A program made the position numbers and the translations under genes. Source: Silurus meridionalis (lineage: Eukaryota > Chordata > Actinopteri > Siluriformes > Siluridae). Taken from it: 64,000 bases of DNA. The stretch covers positions 13,892,632-13,956,631 of the forward strand of contig NC_060885.1 of assembly GCF_014805685.1 (NCBI RefSeq), in the 5' to 3' direction. A model generated the notes under the pieces. It made no database searches. It had not been told where the DNA came from and saw only the letters and a program-made list of their open reading frames with translations. Positions 1 to 10,159 of this stretch are shown here, piece after piece (the stretch's first letter is position 1; every line of letters begins with the position of its first letter).

Positions 1-11
1 TATTAAGTTAC

Positions 12-1372
12 CTGGAAGTTGTAAGCACCAATCCAAGCCTTTGACAGACCAGCCATATCAAGCAAACTCTGCAGGAATTTATGATCCCCAAGACTTTGTA
101 CAGATGCCAGTCTTGCCTGTTCAGCTGCACACTGTTCCTAAAGACATAATTAGCCCAAGATATGATTAGAGATTGTCATGAGAAAACAGTTCATTGTGAT
201 AGAAGCGTATCTGCAAGAGTGAAAAGAAAAGTTAATAGGATTGTGTTGAGATGGTTTAGAGACAGTGGCGCTGACTAAAGACAGGAGGTGGAGCTGGAGG
301 TAGCAGAGCTTAAGATGTTGAGATTTTCATTGGGAGTGACGAGGATAGACAGGATTAGAAACAAGTTTATTAAAGAGACAGCGTATGTGGGACGTTTTAG
401 GGACAAAGTGAGAAAGACCCGAATGAGATGGTTTGGACATGTGCAGAGGAGGGACACTGGGTATGCTAAGCATGGAGGCACCAGGAAGGAGGAAAAGAGA
501 AAGACCAAGGAGCAGCATTATGGATGTGTTAAAGGAAGACATGCAGGTAGTTGGGTTGAAAGAGGCAGATGTAGAGGACAGACTAGTATAGAGACGGATG
601 ATCTGCTGTGGCGCCCCCTACTGGGAGAAGTCGAAATAAGAAGAAGACAAGAAAACTTTTTTACTTTATTTTTTTTATATATATAAATTTTTACTTTACC
701 TTTCTTAACGAAGTTTTTTTATTAAGTTAGCTTTCAGTGCATCTTTAAACAGTTTTCCTTATTCTGCAATCTTTTGTCTTATGAGTTTGATATTTACCTC
801 AGCACCAATCCAGGACAGACTTGTTCTAATGAGTCGAAAGCAGCGTGATCCATATTTGACCCATCCATGTGGACAGATGCCTGATTTAACTGTGAAAATA
901 ATGCACATCTCTGTTCTATGCTTACTTCATTTATGTTAATTTATTTTTGTTTATTAGAATTTATTGCAAAAACCTTTGAAATCGATCAGTCCCTTTAATT
1001 GATTTGTTAATAAAAATTACCTTCAGCAGTATTGACTTCGGGAGCTTCCTCTTTATCCTCAACTGAAATCACAAGTGATAATGTATTACTTAATATTGTT
1101 TACTGACACCCAACATCATTATAAGTACAGACAAAAACCCCCCCACAAAAACAACAAAAGTATACCAATATACTGACCTTCATTAATCAACTCTTCAACA
1201 GCCAATTCTGTAGTTTCTCCTGAGGAATTTACCAACGAATTGCGAACTAGCCACAGGCAAAAATTATTATATTTTATAATATTTTTAAAAATATATATTT
1301 TTTCTTTATTGTATTAGCATGAGATTAAACTATCTTGCCAACAACAACAACAACAACATAATAATAATAATA

Positions 1373-1426
<54 letters not shown>

Positions 1427-1695
1427 ATAAATAGCCAATTATGTAAGAATACTTTAAAGAGTTTATTTAAATTCCAGCCTTGTTGGTGGTCACTAACCTT
1501 GAAGTACCTGTTCCTTCTCAGATCCAGTCTCATTTGCTGCAGCTTCAAAAACAACATGAAAAATTACAAGCATTACACAAGTCACAATGATTCATAAAAT
1601 CCTCACACTGCATTTAATATTTCTTGCTGCTTACCTGTAACAGTCCTCAGTGTAAAGGTAGCACACAGCAGCACACACACAATCCAAACCTTCAT
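12..1695 (-). CDS. C-type lectin, left inverted copy (exons 1-6, 3' part outside the window)
   Basis: Partial gene for a secreted C-type lectin-like protein. Coding exons read downward are 1695-1635, 1542-1498, 1219-1178, 1062-1021, 889-798 and 137-12. All have GT/AG borders and the same lengths (61, 45, 42, 42, 92, 126) as the copy at 5,918-7,598. Exon 1 encodes the same signal peptide (MKVWIVCVLLCATFTLRTVT). The next exons give a short acidic stalk, and the last two give the first half of the C-type lectin fold, with CPHGW, a paired Cys and WIGAYNF. The exons for the second half of the fold should lie left of base 1. I see no stop or frame break in the visible part. Intron 5 holds a LINE insertion. 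Product class is secure, ligand unknown. Confidence 0.85.
197..690 (+). mobile_element. RTE-like LINE 3' fragment inserted in lectin intron 5 (left copy only)
   Basis: A frame through 288-640 reads as the C-terminal end of an RTE-type reverse transcriptase protein, with MLRFSLGVTRIDRIRN followed by RMRWFGHVQRRDTGY. It ends in the family's 3' tail (CTGTGGCGCCCCCTACTGGG, then AAGAAGAAG-type sequence). The matching intron in the right lectin copy (6,808-6,988) lacks it: that intron is 181 bases, against 660 here. Insertion therefore followed the duplication, or the right arm lost it. No intact ORF. Confidence 0.8.
1340..1430. repeat. (AAC)n / (ATT)n microsatellite in lectin intron 2
   Basis: AAC units pass into ATA and then ATT units. 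The corresponding intron of the right copy has the same compound tract at about 6,200-6,300, so the microsatellite predates the duplication. Confidence 0.95.
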
Positions 1696-1995
1696 GATGA
1701 TCAGTATGATGACTGCAGCTACTTTTAAAAGAAAAATAAATAAAATTATTCTAAATTTGATTAAAATCAAGCAATTTCAGTTCAGAGTTCGTTGTCTATC
1801 CTTGTGATATTAATATTTTCAGTCTAAATAGAACCGTCATTATTTAATGTTTTAAATTTTTATTAAGGCTTAAGCTAGGATTAAAATACATTTCAGTGTA
1901 AACCTTGAAAGTAAGGAAGTACCGATTCCTATGTTTCAGGTTGTATCTGTCTAGCAGAAATTGAGAGCAGTCTGTTGAATGAAGTTGCCAGGGTG

Positions 1996-2004
1996 CTATA
2001 TATA
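1996..2004 (-). promoter_or_regulatory. TATA box candidate, left lectin gene
   Basis: TATATATAG on the minus strand about 300 bases before the start codon at 1,695. The same sequence lies at 5,627-5,635 before the right gene, and the surrounding block is conserved between the arms. The transcription start and any untranslated first exon are not proven. Confidence 0.5.
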
Positions 2005-2401
2005 CCAGTCCATTCCATTTATTGTGTCTAATACACAAGGAAATGTCTGTCACTGTAAAACATGGTCATGCAACTTGTTTATGGTTTACAGAAATCTCAG
2101 TGATAAATCCATATCTTACATCACTGGTTTATTGGTTTTGAATTGGTTTATGCTATTCAGAATTCAGAATTGGTTTATGCTATTGATGTGCTGTAACACT
2201 TACCAGAAATGGGAGCGATTTTAATTGTAAGTCACCTACTGGAAGCTGTGAAATTTTTACATATCAATAATGAGATTTCTGTAAGCTGTGTAATATTGTC
2301 ATTAATGGGCTTCACTTTATTTTTATGGTTCAATACCTCAAAACCCCAATGCTTTTTTCAACAAATATCTATGTGTTTAATTCAATGTAACATATCTAGG
2401 T

Positions 2402-2415
2402 GCCCTAAATTGTTA

Positions 2416-2478
<63 letters not shown>

Positions 2479-2655
2479 ATATTCATTTATTCAACCCACA
2501 GTGGGGAATGCCCTCTGGTACAGCAACAAAGAAAACCAAATGTGCAAATATGAAACATAATACAGTATATCGTATATACACAACACAATGTATAAATACA
2601 AAAGAAGAAAATAAACAAACAAACTAACAAATAAATAAATAAATAAACAAACAGT
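2402..2655. repeat. (GA)n microsatellite plus AT/AAAC-rich insertion, left arm only
   Basis: About 27 GA units at 2,420-2,474 are followed by low-complexity sequence rich in AAAC and AAAT units. The right arm jumps directly between the two flanking sequences (near 3,663-3,690), so this block was inserted on the left or lost on the right. Confidence 0.7.
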
Positions 2656-2666
2656 TAAAGTAGTTC

Positions 2667-2711
2667 TCTCCATAAACCTCTACAGTCCTCCCTTCTACCA
2701 ACTGAGCTATC
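2667..2711 (-). pseudogene. tRNA-Tyr gene fragment (5' half plus intron), left arm
   Basis: On the minus strand this reads GATAGCTCAGTTGGTAGA, then GGAGGACTGTAG, then AGGTTTATGGAG. That is the D-arm, anticodon arm and intron of a tRNA-Tyr(GTA) gene; compare the full gene at 10,160-10,244, whose intron is TGGTTCATGGAA. The 3' half with the B box is missing, so it should be inactive. Retention of the intron shows a DNA-level copy, not a retroposed tRNA. Confidence 0.75.
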
Positions 2712-3614
2712 AAAATGCTCTGTGTAAGAATTCTGAAAGAAATGTAATCAGACCAAAAATAAATAAATCTATATATACTGTAAGCCAAGACAATTCAGTC
2801 ACAAAAAAAAAAATAAAGTTGAGGATAAAAATATGCATACTTTGTACAACATTTTATTTCGACCATTGTGTAGAAATCCACTGTGATCTCTCAGTAAGTC
2901 CTGTCCAATTACTTTTGTTCCCTAACATGGGAGAACAATGTCTTAAAGGGATCTCATTTCCACAGGTTTCCCCAAATATAAACAGAAAAATGCTAGTGTT
3001 AATGGTAAAGATAAGCAGAAGATAAAAACACAGCATGAAGCAACACTGAGGCAGTTGAAGGTCATCAATAATAAACTTCATGCTTTAGGTGGTGATTGCT
3101 GTCTGTGTCTAGCTGTAAATTTGGCTCCATTTGTTTTAATGCTTTTCTTTTCCAACAGATGACACAAACATTATAATTCATTAATTTCCAGCCAAAATCC
3201 CATTTTGTTTGCTAGTTGACTAATTATTATACATAGGCACATTTCTTATGATCTGCAACTGCCTCAGTGTTCCTTCATGCTGTGAAAATTGCTGTTTTTA
3301 TCTTCTGCTTATCTATACCATTAACACTAGCATTGTTCTGTCCATATTTGGGAATCATGTGGAAATGAGATCACTTTAAGACATTTCCCATGTTATTGAA
3401 CAAAAATAATTGGACAGGTCAGCCTGAGAGATCAAGGTGGATTTCCACACAATGGTATTACAAAAATTGTACCAAGCATGCATATTTTAATCCTCAACAT
3501 TATTTTTTAATTGTTTTATTTCTTACAGTATTTTTTGGGGTCTGATCACTGTTTACTGGTTATACATGTTAAATTTCTTTCTAGTATATACAGAGTGCAC
3601 CCACAGAGCATTAT

Positions 3615-3657
3615 GATAGCTATTGGTAGAAGGGAGGACTGTAGAGGTTTATGGAGA
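3615..3657 (+). pseudogene. tRNA-Tyr gene fragment, right arm
   Basis: Mirror copy of the fragment at 2,667-2,711: GATAGCT, TTGGTAGA, GGAGGACTGTAG and the same intron-like AGGTTTATGGAG. Part of the D-loop is missing. Its presence in both arms means it was there before the inverted duplication. Confidence 0.75.
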
Positions 3658-3699
3658 GAACTACTTAAACTGACTATTAAATAACAATCAATGGCACCT

Positions 3700-4165
3700 A
3701 AATATGCTACATTAAATAAAATACATAGATATTTGTTTATTTGAAAAAAGCATTGGTGTATTGAGGCATTGAACCAAAAAGACAACGTGAAGCTCATTAA
3801 TGACAATATCACACAGCTTACAGGAATCTCTTTTTTGTTATGTAAGTGTTTCACAGCTTCCAGTAGGTGATTTACAATTAAAATCTCTCATATTTCAGGT
3901 AAGTGTTACAGCACATCAATAGCATAAACCAATTCTTATCATTTTGATTGTGTAAATAGTAGCTTACTTTAATCCTGTTGTCCAGAGTTCAACATAGAAA
4001 CTCTATCACAATCACCATTCACACTTTTGAACAGAAGCAGTAATGTAAGATGTGGATTTATCACTGAGATTTCTGTAAACCATAAACAAGTTGCATGACC
4101 TTCTTTTATAGTGACTAACATTTCCTTGTGTATTAGACACAATTAATTAAATGGACTGGAATATA
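3700..4165 (+). repeat. Orphan lectin promoter copy A
   Basis: Reverse complement of 2,000-2,400 and a direct repeat of 5,225-5,650. Shared landmarks are AGCTCATTAATGACAATATC, TTCCAGTAGGTGATTTA and TTTCCTTGTGTATTAGACAC. Unlike the other copies it does not lead into a lectin exon. The similarity stops near 4,165 in AT-rich sequence, and 3'-flank sequence follows from about 4,237. I read it as the promoter of a deleted lectin unit. Confidence 0.75.
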
Positions 4166-4236
4166 TGGCATATGACTGGTATATATGAAATATATTGAAA
4201 TACTAGAATATTTTTACCATTTAGACTCTTGTATTA

Positions 4237-4535
4237 TAGGAATCTAAAAGAGCTGATATGTTACCAAAACAGGCGTTTGATTGTTGATTAGCCAGGCAAT
4301 ACATAAAAAACAAATGACATTTGTTCAATATCACGTCATTTTGTGTCACCTTCTAGATAACTGCTGAAAACTGCTACCACCTGATAACTGCTACTACTGG
4401 CCCAGCTTGATCATTAGTATGTTTGTGAATAGTCCACAGCAACTCTCATAGAATACATAACGTCATTCATGAATAGTTTTAATACAGACTGTGTACTGTG
4501 CTGATTGTAAATTAACAAAACTACATTAGGAGCAG
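4237..4535 (+). repeat. Lectin 3'-flank copy 1 (left by a deleted gene)
   Basis: Similar over about 300 bases to 7,832-8,125, which follows the intact right lectin gene. Both have TTTGTGTCACCTTCTAGA, CACCTGATAACTGC, TGGCCCAGCT and CAGACTGTGTACTGTGCTGA in the same order. Here it directly follows orphan promoter copy A. Confidence 0.75.
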
Positions 4536-5221
4536 TTGTGGGCAGTCAGGGCCAGCAAAGCTTTCTCTGCTGTCTTAAACACTATCAGAACCTACATTTA
4601 CAACCCAAATTCAAATTTTTGTTCCATAAATTTGTATAAATTTATTCCCAACAGTTTATTCTCTTCATTTCATAGCATTTCTCTTGGCTGCACTGCTGCC
4701 AGTACATGAATGTGGATGTTAGATTTTTTGTCCAATCAGATTTCAGCCTCTGTGTTCTGACATGTCAATCTAATCTGCCCAGGGCCTTCAAAGTCAGTAT
4801 TGCTGGCCTTTTTACCTTAGTCTTAATAAGAAATAAATTTTTTCTTTAACCAATCAGATTTCAAATTCGCCTCACAGGGCCAGCTAGCTGGCCCAGAATA
4901 GCGTCAGCATTTTTCTGTCCTCTTAATGGTTGGTCAGAGGGAAACTGTTACAACCAAATTCGACTAGCAAAACATGTCTAAAGCATTCTGCACACATGAA
5001 TACATCTGAGTTAGACTTTTATTTATGCCTAAGAAGAATGAAACATTTATTTGGTCCCGGACATGTTTAAAATTAATTTTCAAGAAAAGCTAGACATCGT
5101 GAGAAGAGGTCGGCCAACCTCGAAGCTAGCTAGCTTGTCTCAGCCCAGGAAAGGGTTTGTTTGCCACTTCCAGACCAGTGAATATGAGCGGTACCACTGA
5201 TGTACTCCAGATGATGTAGGT
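4536..5221. other. Spacer between lectin units, no gene seen
   Basis: No splice-consistent coding sequence and no family I recognise. It has several GGCC(A/T)-containing words around AGCTAGCTGGC, and could be an old non-autonomous transposon, but I cannot define its ends. Confidence 0.4.
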
Positions 5222-5224
5222 GGC

Positions 5225-5650
5225 ACACTTGAACCAAAAAGATAACATGAAGCTCATTAATGACAATATCACACATCTTACAGGAATCTCTTTCTTGATA
5301 TGTAAAGGTTTCACAGCTTCCAGTAGGTGATTTACATTTAAAATCCAGCCCATTTTCGCTAAGTGTTACAGCACATCAATAGCATAAACCAATTCTTATC
5401 ATTTAGATTGTGTAATTGGTAGCTTACTTTGATCCTAGTGTCCAGAGTTTAACATAGAAACTCGATCACTATCACTATATTTCATTTACACTTTTGAACA
5501 GAAGCAGTGATGTAAGATATGGATTTATCACTGAGATTTCTGTAAACCATAAACAAGTTGCATGACAATGTTTTACAGTGACAGACATTTCCTTGTGTAT
5601 TAGACACAATTAATGGAATGGACTGATATATATAGCACCCTGAGAACTTC
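5225..5650 (+). promoter_or_regulatory. Promoter region of the intact lectin gene (copy B)
   Basis: Conserved with the left-arm block at 1,975-2,270 and with orphan copies A and C. It ends in TATATATAG (5,627-5,635), about 290 bases before the start codon. A splice acceptor (TAGCTGCAG) lies 18 bases before the ATG, so an untranslated first exon between about 5,655 and 5,890 is likely but not proven. Confidence 0.55.
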
Positions 5651-5917
5651 ATTCAACAGACTGCTCTCAATTTCTGCTAGACAGATACAACCTGAAACAT
5701 AAGAATCGGTACTTCCTCACTTTTTTGTTTAGACTGAAATGCATTTTAATTCTAGCTTAAGCTTCATTGGAAATTATGAATAATTAAGGTTCTATTTAGA
5801 CTGGAAAATACTTATATCACAAGGAGAGACAGAATGGTGAGGAACTGAAATTGCATGATTTCAATCATTCTATTTATTTTTCTTTTAAAAGTAGCTGCAG
5901 TCATCATCCTGATCATC

Positions 5918-6221
5918 ATGAAGGTTTGGATTGTGTGTGTGCTGCTGTGTGCTACCTTTACACTGAGGACTGTTACAGGTAAGCAGCAAGAAATACTAAA
6001 TGCAGTGTGAGGATTTTATGAATCATTGTAACTTGTGTAATTTTTGTAATGTGATTTTTTATGTTGTTTCTGAAGCTGCAGCAATTGAGACTGGACCTGA
6101 GAAGGAACAGGTACTTCAAGGTTAGTGACCACCAGCAGTAGTCTGGAATTTAAAGAAACTCTCCAAAGCATTCTTACATATTTGGCTATTTTGTTTCCAA
6201 CAACAACAACAACAACAACAA

Positions 6222-6266
<45 letters not shown>

Positions 6267-7598
6267 GTTGTTGTTGTTGTTGTTTATGTTGTTGTTGCAA
6301 GATAGTTTGATCTCATGCTAATACAATGAAGAACAAAATTAATTGTTTTATAAATTATTGTAAAAGATAATAATTTTTGGCTGTGGTTTGTTGGTAATTT
6401 GGACAATTCCTCAGGAGAAACTACTGAATTGGCTGTTGAGAAGTTGATTATTGAAGGTCAGTATATTGGTATACTTATTTTTTGTCTGTACTTATATTGA
6501 TGTTGGGTGTCAATAAACAATATAAAGTAATACATTATCACTTGTGATTTCAGTTGAGGATAAAGAGGAAGCTCCCAAAGTCAATACTGCTGAAGGTAAT
6601 TGTATTATACAAGTCAATTAAAGGGACTGATCAATTTAAAATGGTTTTACAAAAACCAATAGAAATAATCAGAAATGGAGTAAGCATAGAACAGAGATTT
6701 ACATTATTTTCACAGTTAAATCAGGCATCTGTCCACATGGATGGGTCAAATATGGATCACGCTGCTTTCGACTCATGAGATCAAGTCTGTCCTGGATCAG
6801 TGCTGAGGTAAATATCAAAATTTTAAGGCAAAATAAATGGCAGATTAAAGGAAACTGTTTAAAGATGCACTGGAAGCTAAGTGAAGATAAAAAAAAAAAG
6901 AAAGTTAGGAAGGTTAAACTGAAAATCAATAATGAACTGCTTTCTTATGACAATCTCTAATCATATCTTGGGCTAATTATGTCTTTAGCAACAGTGTGCA
7001 GCTGAACAGGCAAGACTGGCATCTGTACAAAGTCTTGGGGATCATAAATTCCTGCAGAGTTTGCTTGATATGGCTGGTCTGTCACAGGCTTGGATTGGTG
7101 CTTACAACTTCCAGGTAACTTAATAATATATTACAGTAGACTCTGAATGTAATTTGAAATTAACTACAAAGTGTACACATCTGAATCTGTCTGATGATCC
7201 TAGAAAAAAATAAAAGAACTTAAAACAATATATTATTACAATTTAAAGCCACTTATGTTCTTGTTATTGATAGATATAGTCATTAGTAAGGCATGTGGTT
7301 GTGTATTTTATAGGGAACATGGCTGTGGGTTGACACAGCTCGCTTCTACTACAGTAACTGGTACTCACTGAGCAGTGTGGGCAGCTACCCATGTGCTCTC
7401 ATGAACAGGAATGGTAATGTTTTTTTACATATACTCATATGTTTGATTTTGATATATTGTTTAGTTCTCACAAATTGAATGTTTTTTTCTACATTTTTTT
7501 TTTTCTCATTTGTTTCAGTTGGCTGGTCCAATACTATCTGTGAACGTGAATACCCTTTTATCTGCTCTATTGACCTAAATGCATGTTTAAGGACATGA
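5918..7598 (+). CDS. Secreted C-type lectin-like protein, complete (195 aa)
   Basis: Eight coding exons: 5918-5978, 6076-6120, 6415-6456, 6554-6595, 6716-6807, 6989-7114, 7314-7413 and 7519-7598. They join in frame to 195 codons plus stop. Residues 1-20 are a signal peptide. Residues 21-68 form an acidic stalk from three small exons. Residues 69-188 are one C-type lectin domain with six canonical cysteines (69, 80, 97, 163, 177, 185), WIG at 129-131 and a PFIC ending. The calcium/sugar site looks absent: no EPN or QPD motif (SLSSVG lies there), and WSN replaces WND at 172-174. Size and exon plan suit the nattectin/ladderlectin/type II antifreeze-like group of fish lectins, which act outside the cell. 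Ligand unknown; calcium-independent binding is inferred. Confidence 0.9.
6200..6300. repeat. (AAC)n-(ATT)n-(GTT)n microsatellite in lectin intron 2
   Basis: AAC units, then ATT units, then GTT units: a self-complementary block with potential to form a hairpin. Counterpart of the tract at 1,340-1,430. Confidence 0.9.
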
Positions 7599-7680
7599 AT
7601 AATTGTCCATCCTTTTGAATCTGATATAGCAAAAAGTGTTCTGTTTTCAGAACACTTTTGTAATGAACACTGTTGATATC

Positions 7681-7686
7681 AATAAA
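7681..7686 (+). terminator. Polyadenylation signal of the lectin gene
   Basis: AATAAA 83 bases after the stop codon, running straight into a genomic A tract. It fits a short 3' UTR. Confidence 0.65.
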
Positions 7687-7831
7687 AAAAAAAAAAAACA
7701 AGTGTTTGTGTTATTAAAATACTAATACTTTTTAACACTAATGTTATTGACTCTTATATTTCCACAATTGACCTAAACCACTTAGGATGGAAGTAGGCAC
7801 AGCTGGAAAGTCCCTATAATTAGACAATGGT

Positions 7832-8125
7832 AGGAATCTAACATAGCTGTTACCAACACAGGCTATTGAATGTTGATTAACGAGGCAATACATTAAAAAC
7901 AATTATAAGTTATTAGGTATTAGTTATACATTAGTTCAAAATCATGTCAATTTGTGTCACCTTCTAGACACAACCACCACCTGATAACTGCCACAATTGG
8001 CCCAGCTGGAGATTTAGTACATTTGAAAATAAACAGCAATGCTCACAGAATACATGTAGTCATTCTTGAATATTTTTTAATGCAGACTGTGTACTGTGCT
8101 GATTGTAAATGAACAAAACTACATT
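7832..8125 (+). repeat. Lectin 3'-flank copy 2
   Basis: Follows the intact lectin gene and matches 4,237-4,535 in the same orientation with small indels. The pair marks the downstream boundary of the ancestral tandem unit. Confidence 0.7.
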
Positions 8126-8504
8126 AGAAGAAATTCTGGATGTTGACTTCACATTAAAAAAGACAACAATAATACAAGACTGCACACATATGAAAGGGAA
8201 AGTCTGCTAGTAAGGTATCTGGCAACCATGAGCCTCCATAACAGATTGGGCTTTGCTTCTACAAGTGACTAGAACTGTACTAAAAGGCTGATTACTATTC
8301 TTTTGAGGAAAAAAAAAAATTAATAATTGTTATTATTATTTCACTGTGATGTTGATGGTAGTGCTGGTTGCTGTTTAACGTGAATATTGAATCTTCTTTC
8401 ATTCATAAAACAGAATAAAAAGAGTGCAGTTTCATGTATGAGTTTCAATTTCAACACCACCTCTATGACACTCAATGTTTTAAATGAACATGTTAGGGGT
8501 AGAA

Positions 8505-8625
8505 AATACTGAGGATGGAACCACTAGGAAGGGTGAAAAGAGGAAGGCCAAGGAGGAGGTTTATGGATGTGGTGAGGGAAGACAGCCGAAAGAATTAACC
8601 AACTGGGCCTTTAGGGGGCGATATT
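8505..8625 (+). mobile_element. RTE-like LINE 3' tail fragment
   Basis: GAGGATGGAACCACTAGGAA and GGATGTGGTGAGGGAAGACA match the same stretch of the LINE pieces at 197-690 and 51,310-51,480. Short and non-coding. Confidence 0.6.
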
Positions 8626-8639
8626 TCAAACATACACTC

Positions 8640-9290
8640 AATTTTTGATAGCATTTAATTGATCTCCTTATGGTGAGTCACTTTGTCTTAAGGACCACTG
8701 CTTTCAATCAAACCTTTTATTAATTATTCTCAATTTGTTAAAAAACCTACTTTAGTAAGCTAGTTCTAGGTTTTTTGTCCGATTGAACCACACTAGGTGC
8801 AGAAATGTTCTATCAATAATTATCAAAAAAAAAGTTTTGTTTTCACTGTTCAAAGGGTTGCCAAAACATTCGAAGTGGGTGGGTCCACTTTTATTCAAAA
8901 GGCTGTAACCCGTAAATGGAATGAGATATCTTTACTCACATTGGTAGACACCTGTATGAGTTCACTCTGTGGTCAAATTCAAAGATATACGGAGCTTGAC
9001 CACGTGGTGGCGCTATAAGATTAAAAATCCACACGGCTATAACTACAAACCGTTAGTCCGATCAACCTAAAACTTTTCACGCAGTGTCTCTGTCCCATGG
9101 TGCATGTTTCTAATGTCTTTTTCCTTATGACCTTTGGTGCCTCAGTTGCTTGAACTGCGTTAATCACTTGAAATAGAAAATGGTTGTACATGAACAGAAA
9201 TAAATTTTAGTAAAATCTCTATAGAAAAAATGGATTAATTCTACGCGTTTGTTGAGAAGCAAAAACAATAACATGCCTTAAAGTATTTAC
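8640..9290 (+). repeat. Dispersed repeat of unknown class, copy 1
   Basis: Contains ACGTGGTGGCGCTATAAGAT, GGCTATAACTACAAACCGTT and AGTCCGATCAACCT, and ends in TTCTACGCGTTTGTTGAGAA followed by TGCCTTAAAGTATT. The same ordered landmarks recur at 9,700-9,995, so it is a repeat family. A LINE 3' UTR or a non-autonomous element are both possible. No coding potential. Confidence 0.6.
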
Positions 9291-9327
9291 AATTTACAAT
9301 GTACAGATAACAGATGAACTTGATCGA

Positions 9328-9590
9328 TGAAGATAGAGTGAAACTCATTAATGAGAATATCACAAAGTTTACGGGAATCTCTTTATTGTTAAGGTATTGT
9401 GGCTTTCAGTAGGTGATCTGGCCTATTTCAGGTAAGTGTTGTAGCATATCAATAGCACAAACTAATTATTATCTTTTGGATTGGTTTACTATAATCGCTC
9501 TGTATCCTGGTGTACAGAGTTCAACAGAGACTCGGTCACTATTACTGTCTTTCATTCACATTTTTGAACAGAGGCAGATTGGAGTACTCC
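9328..9590 (+). repeat. Orphan lectin promoter copy C
   Basis: Similar to copies A and B (AACTCATTAATGAGAATATC, TTTCAGTAGGTGATCTGGCC, CACATTTTTGAACAGAGGCAG) but shorter and more diverged. No lectin exon follows. It marks a further unit in the old tandem array. Confidence 0.65.
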
Positions 9591-9699
9591 TAGCACACTA
9601 ATCTATTAATAGAATGACCTTAATAAGTTAAACTGATTGATATCTAATAAATTATCGTGAACCTAAAAGTTATTTTCAACCAATCTTTGGTAAAAAAAA

Positions 9700-9856
9700 A
9701 AAAAAAAAAAAACCATAGCTTTGCCACTTGGTGGCGCTAAACAAGAAAAAAGGAAAAACTGCTATAACTACGAAACCGTTTGTCCGATTGACCTGACACT
9801 TGGTATTTCGTTTCTCTGTCTAATATCCCAGAAGGGTTTCTGAGGACATTTCTTCT

Positions 9857-9887
<31 letters not shown>

Positions 9888-9995
9888 TTTCTCCTTCTTG
9901 AATGAATAGAAATTTATTTGAGCAATAGAAAATGGATGAATTCTACGCGTTTGTTTAGAAGCAAAAACAACAACTTGCCTTAAAGTATTAAAGCT
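9700..9995 (+). repeat. Dispersed repeat of unknown class, copy 2
   Basis: Second, shorter copy of the 8,640-9,290 repeat: CTTGGTGGCGCTAAACAAGA, CTGCTATAACTACGAAACCG, TTCTACGCGTTTGTTTAGAA. It has a (TTC)n expansion at 9,859-9,897 and an A20-type tract just before it. Confidence 0.6.
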
Positions 9996-10159
9996 TGAAA
10001 AGACAAAGCCGAGGAAGTGTGACATTTAAAGTTCGAATAGTTTTTTGTTTTACCCATAAGTCCCATTTAAACAATTAAATGTTTTTATTACTTTATATAC
10101 TTTATATACCACCCACACATCAACATGGTTTATGTAAACCCCAAAGCCTTTTCTCCAGC

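Larger units (their letters stand above)
1..7130. repeat. Large head-to-head inverted duplication (palindrome) with lectin genes in both arms
   Basis: Bases 1 to about 3,065 read as the reverse complement of material between about 3,250 and 7,130, leaving a unique centre of roughly 180 bases. The left lectin exons at 12-137, 798-889, 1,021-1,062, 1,178-1,219, 1,498-1,542 and 1,635-1,695 match the right exons in length and phase. The match continues through the promoters into the spacer. The arms differ by insertions: a LINE piece (about 197-690) and a GA-rich block (2,402-2,655) only on the left, and an extra 1.1-1.4 kb only on the right (about 4,170-5,225). The left arm continues beyond the window, so the true arm length is unknown. 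Confidence 0.85.

Noticed and set aside
2491..2673. 60-codon minus-strand hydrophobic frame
   Set aside because: Low-complexity Leu/Tyr/Phe reading of an AT/AAAC-rich insertion, absent from the other palindrome arm.
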